A stretch of DNA of 64,000 nucleotides, taken from contig NC_015145.1 of the NCBI RefSeq assembly GCF_000189535.1, positions 3,906,001-3,970,000 of the forward strand. Direction: 5' to 3'. The notes under the pieces were generated by a model. That model saw nothing but the letters and a program-made list of their open reading frames with translations, made no database searches and was not told where the DNA came from. The position numbers and the translations under genes are program-made. Below are positions 16,801 through 25,678 of this stretch, piece by piece (position 1 is the first letter of the stretch; each line of letters starts with the position of its first letter). This DNA comes from Pseudarthrobacter phenanthrenivorans Sphe3 (GTDB lineage: Bacteria > Actinomycetota > Actinomycetes > Actinomycetales > Micrococcaceae).

Positions 16801-17532
16801 TCAGCCCCGCCGGGCAGGCCTGTCGAACTTCCACCCTTCGGCCTTGAGCACGGGGATGACCTGATCGACGGCCTCAACAGTCTGAGTCCTGTCGCCGCCG
16901 CCGTCATGGAGGAGCACAACGCCTCCGGGCCGAATGCCTTCCCGGATCCGGCGGACCAGTTCGGACGTTCCCGGCGGCTCCCAGTCGCCGATGGTCAACT
17001 GCCAGCCAAGCGGCTGCATGCCCAATTCGGCAGCAACTTCGGGTGTCTGCCCCCAGCTTCCGTAGGGGGCCCTGAAGTAGTCGATTTTCGCGTCGGGGAC
17101 AGCTTCCCTGATGGCGGCACTCGTCTCCAGCAAGTCAGCTTTGATGGCCTCCGCACTCCATGCACCCATGTTGTCGTGATGCATCGTGTGGTTGCACAGC
17201 AGATGGCCGGCGGCGGCGATTTGCCGCACGATGTCCGGGTGTTGTTTTACATGGTCGCCCCACAGGCAGAATGTTGCCTTGACATGGTGCTTCTCCAGGA
17301 CTGCCAGCAGTTTAGGCGTGCTCACCGGGTCCGGCCCGTCGTCAAAGGTCAAGCTGGCGTACTTGCCCTCGTGCCGGGTGGACTCGACGATCGCGGGCGT
17401 TGCCTCATCCGCCTGTGCTGCCGTTGCCCCCACGAGGCCTGCCGGAACAGAAGCGCTGAGGGCGAGGACTGCCGCGGCGACAGGGAAGGCTGCCTTGCGG
17501 AGGGAAACCGGGCGGTGGATCGGGAGCTTCAT
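16801..17532 (-). CDS. Secreted polysaccharide deacetylase (CE4, NodB homology)
   Basis: 243 residues from the ATG at 17532 (AAAGGAAAG upstream; a much longer frame exists upstream but runs through operator DNA). A signal peptide covers ~1-40 (AVLALSASVPAGLVGATAAQA). The NodB domain shows motif 1 TFDDGPD, motif 2 HTMHHDN (metal-binding His), motif 3 RAPYG, and motif 5 VVLLHDGG. Such enzymes remove acetyl groups from xylan, chitin or peptidoglycan. It follows a LacI gene and has an upstream site almost identical to the xylanase operator, so acetyl-xylan is the most likely substrate. Confidence 0.9.
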   Translation of the reverse strand: MKLPIHRPVSLRKAAFPVAAAVLALSASVPAGLVGATAAQADEATPAIVESTRHEGKYASLTFDDGPDPVSTPKLLAVLEKHHVKATFCLWGDHVKQHPDIVRQIAAAGHLLCNHTMHHDNMGAWSAEAIKADLLETSAAIREAVPDAKIDYFRAPYGSWGQTPEVAAELGMQPLGWQLTIGDWEPPGTSELVRRIREGIRPGGVVLLHDGGGDRTQTVEAVDQVIPVLKAEGWKFDRPARRG

Positions 17533-17666
17533 TGCTTTCCTTTCGGTCATCATGAAACCCGCTCCTGCCGCCTTGTTCTTGACGCTTTTGGCCCGGGACA
17601 CGGCAAGTGGCGTCTTGGGTGGCGGCGAAGGAAGGCGCAAGGCAGGAGTCCCGCGGGAGTCATGGA

Positions 17667-17688
17667 AACTTCCGGTAATTTCCGGAAC
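17667..17688. promoter_or_regulatory. LacI-type operator of the deacetylase gene
   Basis: A 22-bp site with two TTCCGG cores (AACTTCCGG then TTTCCGGAAC) that matches the xylanase operator at 18935-18956 in 20 of 22 positions. It lies 135 bp upstream of the deacetylase start. The rest of 17533-17794 contains no gene. Confidence 0.75.
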
Positions 17689-17794
17689 ACCGTCAGCGTA
17701 GGCTTTCCCCGCGAGCGCCGTCAAGAGTTCTGTTGGGAAAAAGACGGTGCAGACGCGTGAACTGTCCCGCGGTTTCGGAGCAACCTTTTCGTGG

Positions 17795-18823
17795 TCAGCG
17801 GCTGCCGGGCGCAGCCGTACTCTCCCGCACCACCAGCCGGGTGGCGAGTTCCACCCGCGAGCTCTCCGGCCCCTCGCCCTGGAGCATCCGGAGGATGGTG
17901 CGGGCAGCGAGCTTGCCCATCTCCGCAAGCGGCTGCCGGACTGTGGTGAGGGGAGGCGATGCCCACCGGGCTTCAGGAAGATCGTCGAATCCCACCACAC
18001 TGAGATCCTCGGGCACCCGCAGGCCCTTCTGCCGTACCGCCTCGTACACGCCCAAGGCCATCTGGTCACTTGCGGCGAAGACTGCAGATGGCGGCTCCGG
18101 CAGTTCAAGGAGCGTGCAGCCGGCGCGGAACCCGGACTGGTAGTCGAAGTCCCCCTCCATCACCAGTTCGGGATCGAAGGCAATACCTGCCGCGTCCAAG
18201 CCTGCCCTGTACCCGTCCAGCCTCGCCCTGCTGCACCACAGGCCGGGCGCGCCGGCAACAAACCCGATGCGCCGATGCCCCGCAGCAGTCAGATGCTCCG
18301 TGGCACCCACCGCTCCCGTCCAGTTCGTGGCGCCTATGGTTGGGACATCCAGGTCCGGCACGCCCGCAGGATCCACCACCACCGCAGGCACATGCAGGCG
18401 CTGAAGTTCCGCACGCAGGAACGAATCAAGGTCCGTGGTAACCAGGATGGCCCCGTCGCTCGCCCTGGCACTGACGTTGTCCAGCCACTTCCTGGTGGAT
18501 GCGGGGCTGGTGTGGCGGTGGATGGCGGATACCACGGTGGAGGCGCCTGCCTCGTTGGCAGCCTCCTCAACACCTCGGATGATTTCCACGGCCCATGGGC
18601 TGTCAAGGTCGTTGAAGACAAGGTCAATCAGGCCCGACCGCGCCTCGGGCCGCACTCCGCGCCGCTGGTAACCGTAATCGCGGAGAAGCGCTTCCACGCG
18701 CTCCCGGGTTCGGGGGGCAACATCGCCGCGGCCGTTAAGTACGCGGGAAACAGTGGGCACGGATACACCCGCCTCAGCTGCGATCGCCGAAATTGTGACT
18801 GCCGGGCGGTGACTCTCCTGCAC
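17795..18823 (-). CDS. LacI-family regulator of the xylanase locus
   Basis: 342 residues from the GTG at 18823 (AGGAGG 5 nt upstream; longer frames run into the promoter). The helix-turn-helix is ISAIAAEAGVSVPTVSRVLN followed by the hinge helix ERVEALLRDYGYQRRG. A periplasmic-binding-protein fold follows (~65-340), with VGFDDLPEARWASPPLTTVRQP, the LacI-type effector region. It sits between the deacetylase (same strand) and the GH10 xylanase (divergent), and operators of one type flank it, so it probably represses both in the absence of a xylo-oligosaccharide. Effector identity is inferred. Confidence 0.93.
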   Translation of the reverse strand: MQESHRPAVTISAIAAEAGVSVPTVSRVLNGRGDVAPRTRERVEALLRDYGYQRRGVRPEARSGLIDLVFNDLDSPWAVEIIRGVEEAANEAGASTVVSAIHRHTSPASTRKWLDNVSARASDGAILVTTDLDSFLRAELQRLHVPAVVVDPAGVPDLDVPTIGATNWTGAVGATEHLTAAGHRRIGFVAGAPGLWCSRARLDGYRAGLDAAGIAFDPELVMEGDFDYQSGFRAGCTLLELPEPPSAVFAASDQMALGVYEAVRQKGLRVPEDLSVVGFDDLPEARWASPPLTTVRQPLAEMGKLAARTILRMLQGEGPESSRVELATRLVVRESTAAPGSR

Positions 18824-18894
18824 GCATTCCTCCTGGTCCGCTGCAAGTATAGGCCTTCCAGGGGCACGGCCAGAGCTGAGTTTTGTCAAAACCC

Positions 18895-18956
18895 TTGACG
18901 TACTCTCCGAAATCTTCATAACCTACAAGCGCGCAACTTCCGGAAACTTCCGGAAC
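18895..18956 (+). promoter_or_regulatory. Xylanase promoter and operator
   Basis: TTGACG (18895-18900) and TAACCT (18919-18924) are 18 bp apart. A 22-bp operator (18935-18956), two overlapping TTCCGGAA units flanked by AAC/C, starts 10 bp after the -10 box, where a bound LacI dimer would block initiation. The leader to the ATG at 19009 carries AAAGGAGAG. Confidence 0.78.
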
Positions 18957-19008
18957 TGCTTCTCGGCCTAGCCGCCGATCTACTCAGTACCTCAAAGGAG
19001 AGCTCTTC

Positions 19009-20175
19009 ATGAAGGTTGCCAAACTAGTCGCCGCCGCTGCGCTGGCGTCGACCTTTGTCCTCCCAACGGCATTGCCTGCGATGGCAGGCCCGGAGGACAA
19101 GCCGCAGCCCCCCGGCCTCGCCAAGCAGGACACCCTGCGCTGGGCCGCCCCCAACGATGTCCGGATCGGCACGGCAGTTGCCGGCGGCGGACATCACGAA
19201 ACCATGCCTTACGCCAACCCCTTCACATCGGACGCCCAGTACCGCGAAGTGCTCGCAGCGGAATTCAGCTCCGTGTCACCTGAGAACCAGGCGAAGTGGG
19301 AGTTCATCCACCCCGCCCGGGACCAGTACCGCTTTGCAGAGATGGACGCGATCGTGGAATTCGCCCAGCAAAATGGGCAGGTGGTCCGCGGCCACACACT
19401 GTTCTGGCACAGCCAGAACCCCGCCTGGCTGGAGCAGGGCAACTTCAGCAAGGACGAACTCCGCTCGATCCTGAAGGACCACATCACCACCGTGGCGGGA
19501 CGGTACGCGGGCAAAGTCCAGCAGTGGGATGTTGCCAATGAAATCTTCAACGGTGACGGCACCCTCCGCACCACCGACAACATCTGGATCCGCGAGCTGG
19601 GGCCGGAGATCATCGCCGACGCCTTCCGCTGGACCCACGAAGCCGATCCGAACGCCAAGCTCTTCTTCAACGACTACGGCGTGGAAAGCATCAACCGCAA
19701 GAGCACGGCTTACGTCAACCTCATTTCGAAGCTCCTGGCACAGGGCGTGAAGGTCGATGGCTTCGCCGTCCAGGGCCACCTGAGCACCCGCTACGGTTTC
19801 CCCGCGGACCTGCAGGCAAACCTCCAGCGCTTCGAGGACCTTGGCCTGGAAACGGCCGTCACTGAGATCGACGTCCGCATGGACGTTCCCGCCGGCACCA
19901 AGCCCACGGACGAGCAGCTGGCCAAGCAGGCGAGCTACTACCAGCGGGCACTGGACGCATGCCTGAACATTGAGGGATGCAAGTCCTTCACCATCTGGGG
20001 CTTCAACGACAAGTACTCGTGGGTGCCTGTCTTCTTCGGCGGAGAGGGTGAGGCAACGGTGATGTGGGAGGACTACACCCGGAAGCCTTCCTACTACGCC
20101 CTGCAGTCCACCCTGGCTGCGGCAACCCCGGGCGGAGAACAGCGCTACAGCCACCACCCGGCCTACCAGCGGTAG
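19009..20175 (+). CDS. Secreted GH10 endo-1,4-beta-xylanase
   Basis: 388 residues. The signal peptide is ~1-26 (ending LPAMA). The GH10 barrel (~45-370) has FSSVSPENQAKWE, RGHTLFWHSQNPAWL, the acid/base Glu178 in WDVANEIF, FNDYGVES, and the nucleophile Glu286 in VTEIDVR, then WGFNDKYSWVP. It cleaves xylan outside the cell. There is no carbohydrate-binding module and the C-terminus is short (QRYSHHPAYQR). It is controlled by the divergent LacI and ends at a strong terminator. Products would feed the GH3 beta-xylosidase at 22941. Confidence 0.96.
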   Translation: MKVAKLVAAAALASTFVLPTALPAMAGPEDKPQPPGLAKQDTLRWAAPNDVRIGTAVAGGGHHETMPYANPFTSDAQYREVLAAEFSSVSPENQAKWEFIHPARDQYRFAEMDAIVEFAQQNGQVVRGHTLFWHSQNPAWLEQGNFSKDELRSILKDHITTVAGRYAGKVQQWDVANEIFNGDGTLRTTDNIWIRELGPEIIADAFRWTHEADPNAKLFFNDYGVESINRKSTAYVNLISKLLAQGVKVDGFAVQGHLSTRYGFPADLQANLQRFEDLGLETAVTEIDVRMDVPAGTKPTDEQLAKQASYYQRALDACLNIEGCKSFTIWGFNDKYSWVPVFFGGEGEATVMWEDYTRKPSYYALQSTLAAATPGGEQRYSHHPAYQR

Positions 20176-20211
20176 TCTCTGCCAAGGCAGTAATCCTGCA
20201 GCAATGCTGAC

Positions 20212-20251
20212 AAAAAGCGGCCCGGAACCCTACAATTCCGGGCCGCTTTTT
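20212..20251. terminator. Bidirectional rho-independent terminator
   Basis: AAAAAGCGGCCCGGAA (20212-20227) pairs with TTCCGGGCCGCTTTTT (20236-20251), giving a 16-bp stem with A/T tails on both strands, between the convergent xylanase and epimerase genes. Confidence 0.92.
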
Positions 20252-20294
20252 GCTCGACCTGCCAGGTGGTGGCCCATAACAGGTCCCGGCGGTC

Positions 20295-21206
20295 CTAGCC
20301 CACCAGGGCGTGGATCCTGTACCCAAGGGAATGTGACTCCCCGGGCTCGAGAACCACCAGGTCCTGGCCGGAATTGAACGCATCCGGTGGGCAACTCATC
20401 GGTTCCACGGCCAGTCCCTTGCGGCCGCGCAATTCTCCTGAGTAGAGCTGCAGCCACGGCGAAGTGACTCCGGTGGACTGCACCACTGCCGAGAGCCTGC
20501 GGGCAGGGTTCCGCAGGGTCACGTCCCACTCCCCGACGGGAAGGGCGGTGAAGGCGTGGTCCAGGGACTGCTCCCCGATCCTGCGGGCGTGCGAGAAATC
20601 AAATTCCGTGCCCGGTGCATCCATAAGCCTGCTGGGCCGGAGCCTCTCATCCGTGAGGAGCACCTTGCCGGCCTGGAAGGTCAACTCACATTCGGAGATA
20701 TCGTCTCCCCCCACAGTGATGTAGGGGTGGGAGCCAGCACCGTAGGGTGCAGCCGCAGTTCCGCAATTGGCAGCAGAGAGCTCCACCTGCAGCCCGGACT
20801 GCGCGTCCAGCCTGAACGAGGCAGTCAGCGCCAGCTGAAAGGGATAGCCCGGCTCACCGTGCAGCAGCTGGGTCAGGGTGACTTCCGCCTGCGACCGCTG
20901 TTCTGTCCGCCATTCACTCCACAGCGCAAGCCCATGCAGCGCACTGCCACTGGCTGCCTCATTTACCGGCAGTTCGTAGCGCTGCCCCCGGAAAGTGTAG
21001 GCACCCCCGCTTACACGGTTCGGCCACGGCATGAGGGTCTTGCCGGAATAGGCAGGCGGCACTTCATCCGCCGGGAAGGGCAGCACCAGGTCCTGCCCTT
21101 GGAACGACAGGCCCAGGAGGCCCGCGCCGACAGTGGCGACTGTTGCGGTGTAGTCTCCCGCCTCGAGGGTGATGAGATCGCCGTTGGCGCTGATGATCGG
21201 TGGCAT
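20295..21206 (-). CDS. Aldose 1-epimerase family protein
   Basis: 303 residues with the galactose-mutarotase fold: PWPNRVSGGAYTFRGQRYELP (Arg of the active site), LHGLALWSEW (catalytic His), YGAGSHPYI (second His), and the late Glu in GLAVEPMSCPPDAFN. It interconverts alpha and beta anomers of aldoses. The ATG at 21206 has GAAAGGA upstream. It lies 26 bp after the second LacI gene on the same strand, so the two are probably one operon; a role with xylose or arabinose released by the hydrolases is likely. Confidence 0.92.
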   Translation of the reverse strand: MPPIISANGDLITLEAGDYTATVATVGAGLLGLSFQGQDLVLPFPADEVPPAYSGKTLMPWPNRVSGGAYTFRGQRYELPVNEAASGSALHGLALWSEWRTEQRSQAEVTLTQLLHGEPGYPFQLALTASFRLDAQSGLQVELSAANCGTAAAPYGAGSHPYITVGGDDISECELTFQAGKVLLTDERLRPSRLMDAPGTEFDFSHARRIGEQSLDHAFTALPVGEWDVTLRNPARRLSAVVQSTGVTSPWLQLYSGELRGRKGLAVEPMSCPPDAFNSGQDLVVLEPGESHSLGYRIHALVG

Positions 21207-21232
21207 GGGGTTCCTTTCGGGAGGCGGGCAAA

Positions 21233-22264
21233 TCAGCTGGCTGGGCGTGCCGTGCTCTGCCGGACAACGAGTGATGTTGCGAGGTCCAGGCGCAGGTTCT
21301 TGGGCCGTTCACCTTCCCGCAGGCGCAGGACCATCCGGGCAGCCTCTTCGGCCATTTCAATCAAGGGCTGGTGAACGGTGGTCAGCGCGGGGCTGGACCA
21401 CCGTGCCACCTGGAGGTCGTCGTAGCCCACGATGGACAGTTGCTCCGGGACAGACAGTCCCAGCTGGCGGGCGGCGTCGAGCACCCCGAGTGCTTGCAGG
21501 TCGCTGCCCGCGAAGATAGCACTGGGGCGGTCCTTCATCTGCAGCAGTTCCAGTGCGTGCGCACGGCCTCCGTCAACCTGGAAGTCGCCGTACCTGATGA
21601 GCGAGCGGTCCAGGGGAATGCCCGCAGCATTCAGGGCGGAGCTGTAGCCGTCGATCCGCGCCAGCGAGCACATCATGTCTTCCGGCCCCGAGATGGCGGC
21701 AATGCGCCGGTGTCCCAGTTCAATTAGGTGCCGGGTTGCCATCATTCCCCCCGCCCAGTTGGCCGAGCCAACTGACGGAACGTCGGGGGCCGGGTCGCCG
21801 GCAGGGTCGATAATGGCGAAGGGAATGGAACGCGACTCAAGTTGCTGCCGGTGCTCAAGCGGCAGGTCGGAAAATACGAGGACGACACCGGCAGGGCGCC
21901 GCGCCATGACACCTTCCACCCAGCTGGCATCCGGGGCCTTGCGGGTGCCGCTTTCCGTCAGCACGACGCTCAGGCCGTTGGCCTTGGCGACATTTTCGAC
22001 GCCGCGGATGATCTCCAGCGCCCATGCGCTTTCAAGTTCGGGGAAAACGAGTTCCAGGAGCGCCGATTTCGAGGACGCATTCCTTCTTTTGTAGCCGTGC
22101 TCCTCCAAAAGCTCCTCAACTTTCGCTCGAGTTTTTCGCGAAACATCTGACCGCCCATTGAGGACCTTCGAGATGGTGGAGAGGGAGACACCCGCTTCCT
22201 CGGCCAGTTGGGCCAGGGTTACGCGCGCGTCAGAAGGGGAAATAGAGCTGGTCATGGCCATCAT
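21233..22264 (-). CDS. LacI-family regulator of the beta-xylosidase locus
   Basis: 343 residues (the ATG at 22252 is also possible). The helix-turn-helix is LAQLAEEAGVSLSTISKVLN and the hinge VEELLEEHGYKRRN; the effector domain ends VGYDDLQVARWSSPALTTVHQP. It resembles the regulator at 17795, so the pair probably arose by duplication, but the recognition helices differ (SLSTISKV against SVPTVSRV). It is divergent from the transporter relic and GH3 gene, with TCGAAA-type operators on both sides of the gap, so it probably represses them and itself. Confidence 0.92.
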   Translation of the reverse strand: MMAMTSSISPSDARVTLAQLAEEAGVSLSTISKVLNGRSDVSRKTRAKVEELLEEHGYKRRNASSKSALLELVFPELESAWALEIIRGVENVAKANGLSVVLTESGTRKAPDASWVEGVMARRPAGVVLVFSDLPLEHRQQLESRSIPFAIIDPAGDPAPDVPSVGSANWAGGMMATRHLIELGHRRIAAISGPEDMMCSLARIDGYSSALNAAGIPLDRSLIRYGDFQVDGGRAHALELLQMKDRPSAIFAGSDLQALGVLDAARQLGLSVPEQLSIVGYDDLQVARWSSPALTTVHQPLIEMAEEAARMVLRLREGERPKNLRLDLATSLVVRQSTARPAS

Positions 22265-22268
22265 GTTA

Positions 22269-22281
22269 GCGAGAGTTTCGA
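22269..22281. promoter_or_regulatory. Operator near the second lacI start
   Basis: On the minus strand this reads TCGAAACTCTCG, one mismatch from the first 12 bases of the site at 22370-22382. It lies 5-17 bp upstream of the lacI start, consistent with autoregulation. Confidence 0.6.
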
Positions 22282-22369
22282 GATATGTAACGCAAACCTA
22301 TGGGCAGTTTTGCGCGTGGCCCACGGCACACCTAGACTGTGATCCGTAAAGCAACTTTCGGTCCTTGTA

Positions 22370-22382
22370 TCGAAACTTTCGA
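22370..22382. promoter_or_regulatory. Operator of the transporter/beta-xylosidase unit
   Basis: TCGAAACTTTCGA is a perfect 13-bp palindrome with a central C, 13 bp before the ATG at 22396. The motif differs from the TTCCGG operators of the xylanase, in line with the different recognition helix of this regulator. Confidence 0.7.
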
Positions 22383-22395
22383 GAGGCGTTCAAGG

Positions 22396-22938
22396 ATGAA
22401 CAAGCATGGATGGGTGACCTGCAGCCTTGCAGGCGGTGCGGCTTTGGCCCTCGGCCTGACCATGGCCGGATACTCAGGAGGGAACGGCGCAGCCAGCCGG
22501 CCTGAAAATGAAATACACAACCTGCTGGGTGTCATCCTCCCCACCGCCGCGTTTGCCTTGCCGATCTGCACCATCATCCTCAGTGGAACCATGCGGGACA
22601 TTACCCCGGAGCTCTATGAGGCGATGGCCATGGACGGTGCAACACCCGCGCGTTCCTTCCTGCGCCTGGTACTGCCCCTGTCCAAAGGCGGCTTGTCCAC
22701 CATCGCGGTTTTCTCGGCACTCCAGGCCTGGAACGGCTTCCTTTTCCCGCTGATCCTGACGCAGTCCGAATCCACCCGGGTGGTCACGCTTGGCCTGTTC
22801 AACTTCCAGACCCAGTTCGGCATCAACATCCCCGGCCTCCTGGCCGCTGTGACCCTGTCCATGGTGCCGGTGCTCCTCGTCTACCTCTTCGCGCGCCGCG
22901 CGCTTGTCCAGGGCCTCATGGGCGCTGGCGGAAAGTAA
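22396..22938 (+). pseudogene. In-frame fusion relic of a CUT1 sugar ABC transporter
   Basis: 180 residues joining two unrelated pieces. Residues 1-~38 look like the signal of a solute-binding lipoprotein (CSLAGGAALALGLTMAGYSG), with Tyr where the lipobox Cys should be. From ~42 on it is the C-terminal half of a MalG-type permease: LPTAAFALPICTIILSG, the EAA loop YEAMAMDGATPARSFLRLVLP, and two further membrane helices to the normal end. Most of the binding protein, the whole first permease and the N-half of the second are missing. The usual order lacI - binding protein - permease - permease - GH3 is otherwise kept. Transport function is almost certainly lost. Confidence 0.85.
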
Positions 22939-22940
22939 AA

Positions 22941-25304
22941 ATGACCGAAACCACCACCCACTCCACTCCGTGGCGCGATGCGACTGCCACCCCACAAAAA
23001 CGTGCCGACAGCCTCATTGCCGCCATGACCCTGCGGGAGAAGACAGCACAGCTCTTCGGCATCTGGGTCGGCGCCTCCACTGAGGGAGGCGAAGTCGCCC
23101 CGCACCAGAATGAAATGAACCCTCCGGTCGACCTGGACGAGGTCCTTCCGAACGGCCTCGGCCAGCTCACCAGGCCGTTCGGCACGGCGCCCGTGGATCC
23201 GGCGCTCGGCGCCCTGTCGCTCCAGCGGACCCAGCAGCGCATCACCGCAGCCAACCGGTTCGGCATCCCCGCCTTGGTCCATGAAGAATGCCTGGCAGGC
23301 TTCGCCGCCTGGCAGGCCACCTCCTATCCGGTGCCGCTCGCCTGGGGGGCCACCTTCAACCCGGAGCTCGTACGCACCATGGGTGCGGCGATCGGCACCG
23401 ACATGCGTTCCGTCGGGGTGCACCAGGGCCTTGCCCCTGTCCTCGATGTTGTCCGCGACGCCCGCTGGGGCCGGGTGGAGGAAACCATCGGTGAGGATCC
23501 GTACCTGATTGGAACGCTGGCCACCGCCTACATCCAAGGGCTGGAAAGCAGTGGCATCATCGCCACACTGAAGCACTTTGTGGGCTATTCGGCGTCCAAG
23601 GCCGGCCGGAACCTGGCACCGGTCTCCGTGGGGACGCGGGAACTGGCCGACGTCTTGCTTCCACCCTTCGAGATGGCTGTCCGCGAATCCGGCGTCCGCT
23701 CAGTCATGCATGCCTACACGGACTTGGACGGCGTTCCCACCGCTGCCGATGCATCCCTCCTCACCGGGCTCCTTCGTGACACCTGGGGTTTCACCGGCAC
23801 GGTGGTGGCGGATTACTTCGGCATTGCATTCCTGAAGAACCTGCATGGGGTCGCCGGCTCCCTGGGTGAAGCCGCAGCTGCCGCCTTGGCCGCGGGCGTG
23901 GACGTCGAGCTCCCAACAGTGCACGCCTTCGGTGAGCACCTCATCGCCGAAATTGAAGCCGGCCGCCTCCCCGTCAGGTTGGTGGACCGCGCCCTGCACC
24001 GGGTCCTGGTGCAAAAGATTGAACTGGGCCTGCTGGACGAGGCCTGGTCAGCGGTTCCGCCGGCCCTGCGGAACGCCAACCTGGAGGACGCGGCAAGCTT
24101 GGAGGGCAGCATCACGCTGGACAGCGATGCCAACCGTGCACTTGCCGCCCGGATCGCCGAGCAGTCAATCGTCCTTGCCAGCAACGACGGCGTCCTGCCG
24201 CTGCGCACCCCAGGCCGTATCGCCGTCGTCGGACCCAACGCTGACAACACGCAGGCGTTCCTGGGCTGCTACTCCTTCCCGGCCCACGTGGGCGGACAGC
24301 ACCCGGAAGTTCCGGTCGGCATCGAACTGCCCACCGTGGCGCAGGCCCTTCGGGCCGAATTCCCGGACAGCGCCATCTCCGTCACCGCCGGGTGCTCGGT
24401 TGACGGCACTTCCACAGAAGGATTTGACGACGCCGTTGCTGCCGCCACCGATTCGGATGTCGTCGTCGCGGTGCTGGGCGACCGCGCCGGCCTCTTCGGC
24501 AGGGGCACCAGCGGCGAAGGTTGCGACGCGGAATCCCTGGTGCTGCCGGGGGTCCAGCAGCAGCTGCTGGACCTGCTGATCGGAACCGGCAAACCGGTGG
24601 TGCTGGTCCTCCTCACGGGCCGGCCCTACGCGGTGGGCTCCGCCGTCGAGGACGCGGCAGCGATTGTGCAGGCGTTCTTCCCAGGTGAGGAAGGCGGCCC
24701 CGCAGTTGCCGGAATCCTCAGCGGCCGGGTGAACCCCAGCGGACGTTTGCCCGTCAGCATCCCCGCCCGCCCCGGGGCGCAGCCCTCCACCTACCTCGCG
24801 TCGCGCCTGGCCAAGGCCAGCAGCGTCTCCAACATCGATCCCGCCGCCGCCTACCCGTTCGGCCACGGCCTCAGCTACACCACCTTCGAGTGGGGCGAAC
24901 TGACGTTGGACGGGCCCGCCGCCATTCCCGTGGACGGCGAAGCCACGGCAGGCATCACGGTCACGAACACCGGCGACAGGGCAGGAACGGAACTGGTCCA
25001 GCTCTATCTGCACGACCCCGTGGCATCGGTTGTCCGGCCCGAACAGCGGCTCGTGGGATATGCCCGTGTTCCCCTCGAGCCCGGCGAATCCGCCCGGGTT
25101 GCCTTCACGGTACCGGCCGACGTCACCTCCTTCACCGGGCGGGACGGCCACCGGATCGTCGAACCGGGCGACCTTGAACTCGGCTTCGGCGCGTCCAGCG
25201 GAGACATCCGGCTGACAGCAACGGTCAGCCTCACCGGGGAAACACGCCCCGTCGACCACACCCGCCGGCTCCACTGCGGCGTCAAGGTCACCCCGGCCAG
25301 CTGA
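22941..25304 (+). CDS. GH3 family beta-xylosidase/beta-glucosidase
   Basis: 787 residues without signal peptide, so cytosolic. The GH3 N-domain (~25-355) has PALVHEECLAGF, DVVRDARWGRVEETIGEDPYL, KHF (211-213) and the nucleophile Asp291 in VVADYFGI. The C-domain (~400-630) has IAVVGPNADN. A fibronectin-III-like domain (~660-755) starts YPFGHGLSYTTF and carries GTELVQLYLHDP. Context with GH10 and LacI points to xylo-oligosaccharides. It starts 2 bp after the transporter relic, so it still depends on that gene's promoter and operator. Confidence 0.94.
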   Translation: MTETTTHSTPWRDATATPQKRADSLIAAMTLREKTAQLFGIWVGASTEGGEVAPHQNEMNPPVDLDEVLPNGLGQLTRPFGTAPVDPALGALSLQRTQQRITAANRFGIPALVHEECLAGFAAWQATSYPVPLAWGATFNPELVRTMGAAIGTDMRSVGVHQGLAPVLDVVRDARWGRVEETIGEDPYLIGTLATAYIQGLESSGIIATLKHFVGYSASKAGRNLAPVSVGTRELADVLLPPFEMAVRESGVRSVMHAYTDLDGVPTAADASLLTGLLRDTWGFTGTVVADYFGIAFLKNLHGVAGSLGEAAAAALAAGVDVELPTVHAFGEHLIAEIEAGRLPVRLVDRALHRVLVQKIELGLLDEAWSAVPPALRNANLEDAASLEGSITLDSDANRALAARIAEQSIVLASNDGVLPLRTPGRIAVVGPNADNTQAFLGCYSFPAHVGGQHPEVPVGIELPTVAQALRAEFPDSAISVTAGCSVDGTSTEGFDDAVAAATDSDVVVAVLGDRAGLFGRGTSGEGCDAESLVLPGVQQQLLDLLIGTGKPVVLVLLTGRPYAVGSAVEDAAAIVQAFFPGEEGGPAVAGILSGRVNPSGRLPVSIPARPGAQPSTYLASRLAKASSVSNIDPAAAYPFGHGLSYTTFEWGELTLDGPAAIPVDGEATAGITVTNTGDRAGTELVQLYLHDPVASVVRPEQRLVGYARVPLEPGESARVAFTVPADVTSFTGRDGHRIVEPGDLELGFGASSGDIRLTATVSLTGETRPVDHTRRLHCGVKVTPAS

Positions 25305-25390
25305 CGGACCGGCCGGGGCGCCCTTCCGGCCCCCACCCGGCCTTCAGGCTTTGCCGCACTCAACCGACAGACGAGCGAAAGGACATTGAC

Positions 25391-25618
25391 ATGGCCACGA
25401 ACCCGCACTTCCTGACGATTTCGGCCACCACCCGTTCCGAGGCGGACGAAAAGCTCAACGCCTCGGTCCAGCAACTCCGTGACCTTGCCAGGGAAAACCC
25501 CACCAGGGGTATCCTCGTGACAAAGCGCGGTGCCGGCCATTTCACCCTTGAACTCAGTGACCAGGTTCCCTACGGGCAGACCTGGGAATCCGTGAACCAC
25601 CCGGACTCCGTCCGGTGA
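25391..25618 (+). CDS. Small conserved-type hypothetical protein
   Basis: 75 residues, soluble, mixed charge: a helix with SEADEKLNASVQQLRDLAREN, then a beta-like part (RGILVTKRGAGHFTLELSDQVPYGQT). The ATG at 25391 has GAAAGGACAT upstream. I do not recognise it. It follows the GH3 gene by 86 bp and precedes an MFS gene with its own promoter, so it may be a short separate unit. Confidence 0.72.
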   Translation: MATNPHFLTISATTRSEADEKLNASVQQLRDLARENPTRGILVTKRGAGHFTLELSDQVPYGQTWESVNHPDSVR

Positions 25619-25678
25619 CCGCTCAAGCCACGCGGCGGGCCCCATCCCCAGTGCTTCCACACAGTTAGGTATTGCCGC

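Noticed and set aside
16801..18108. A 435-residue deacetylase frame
   Set aside because: The upstream part overlaps the LacI gene in another frame and the operator; a signal peptide and ribosome site mark the start at 17532.
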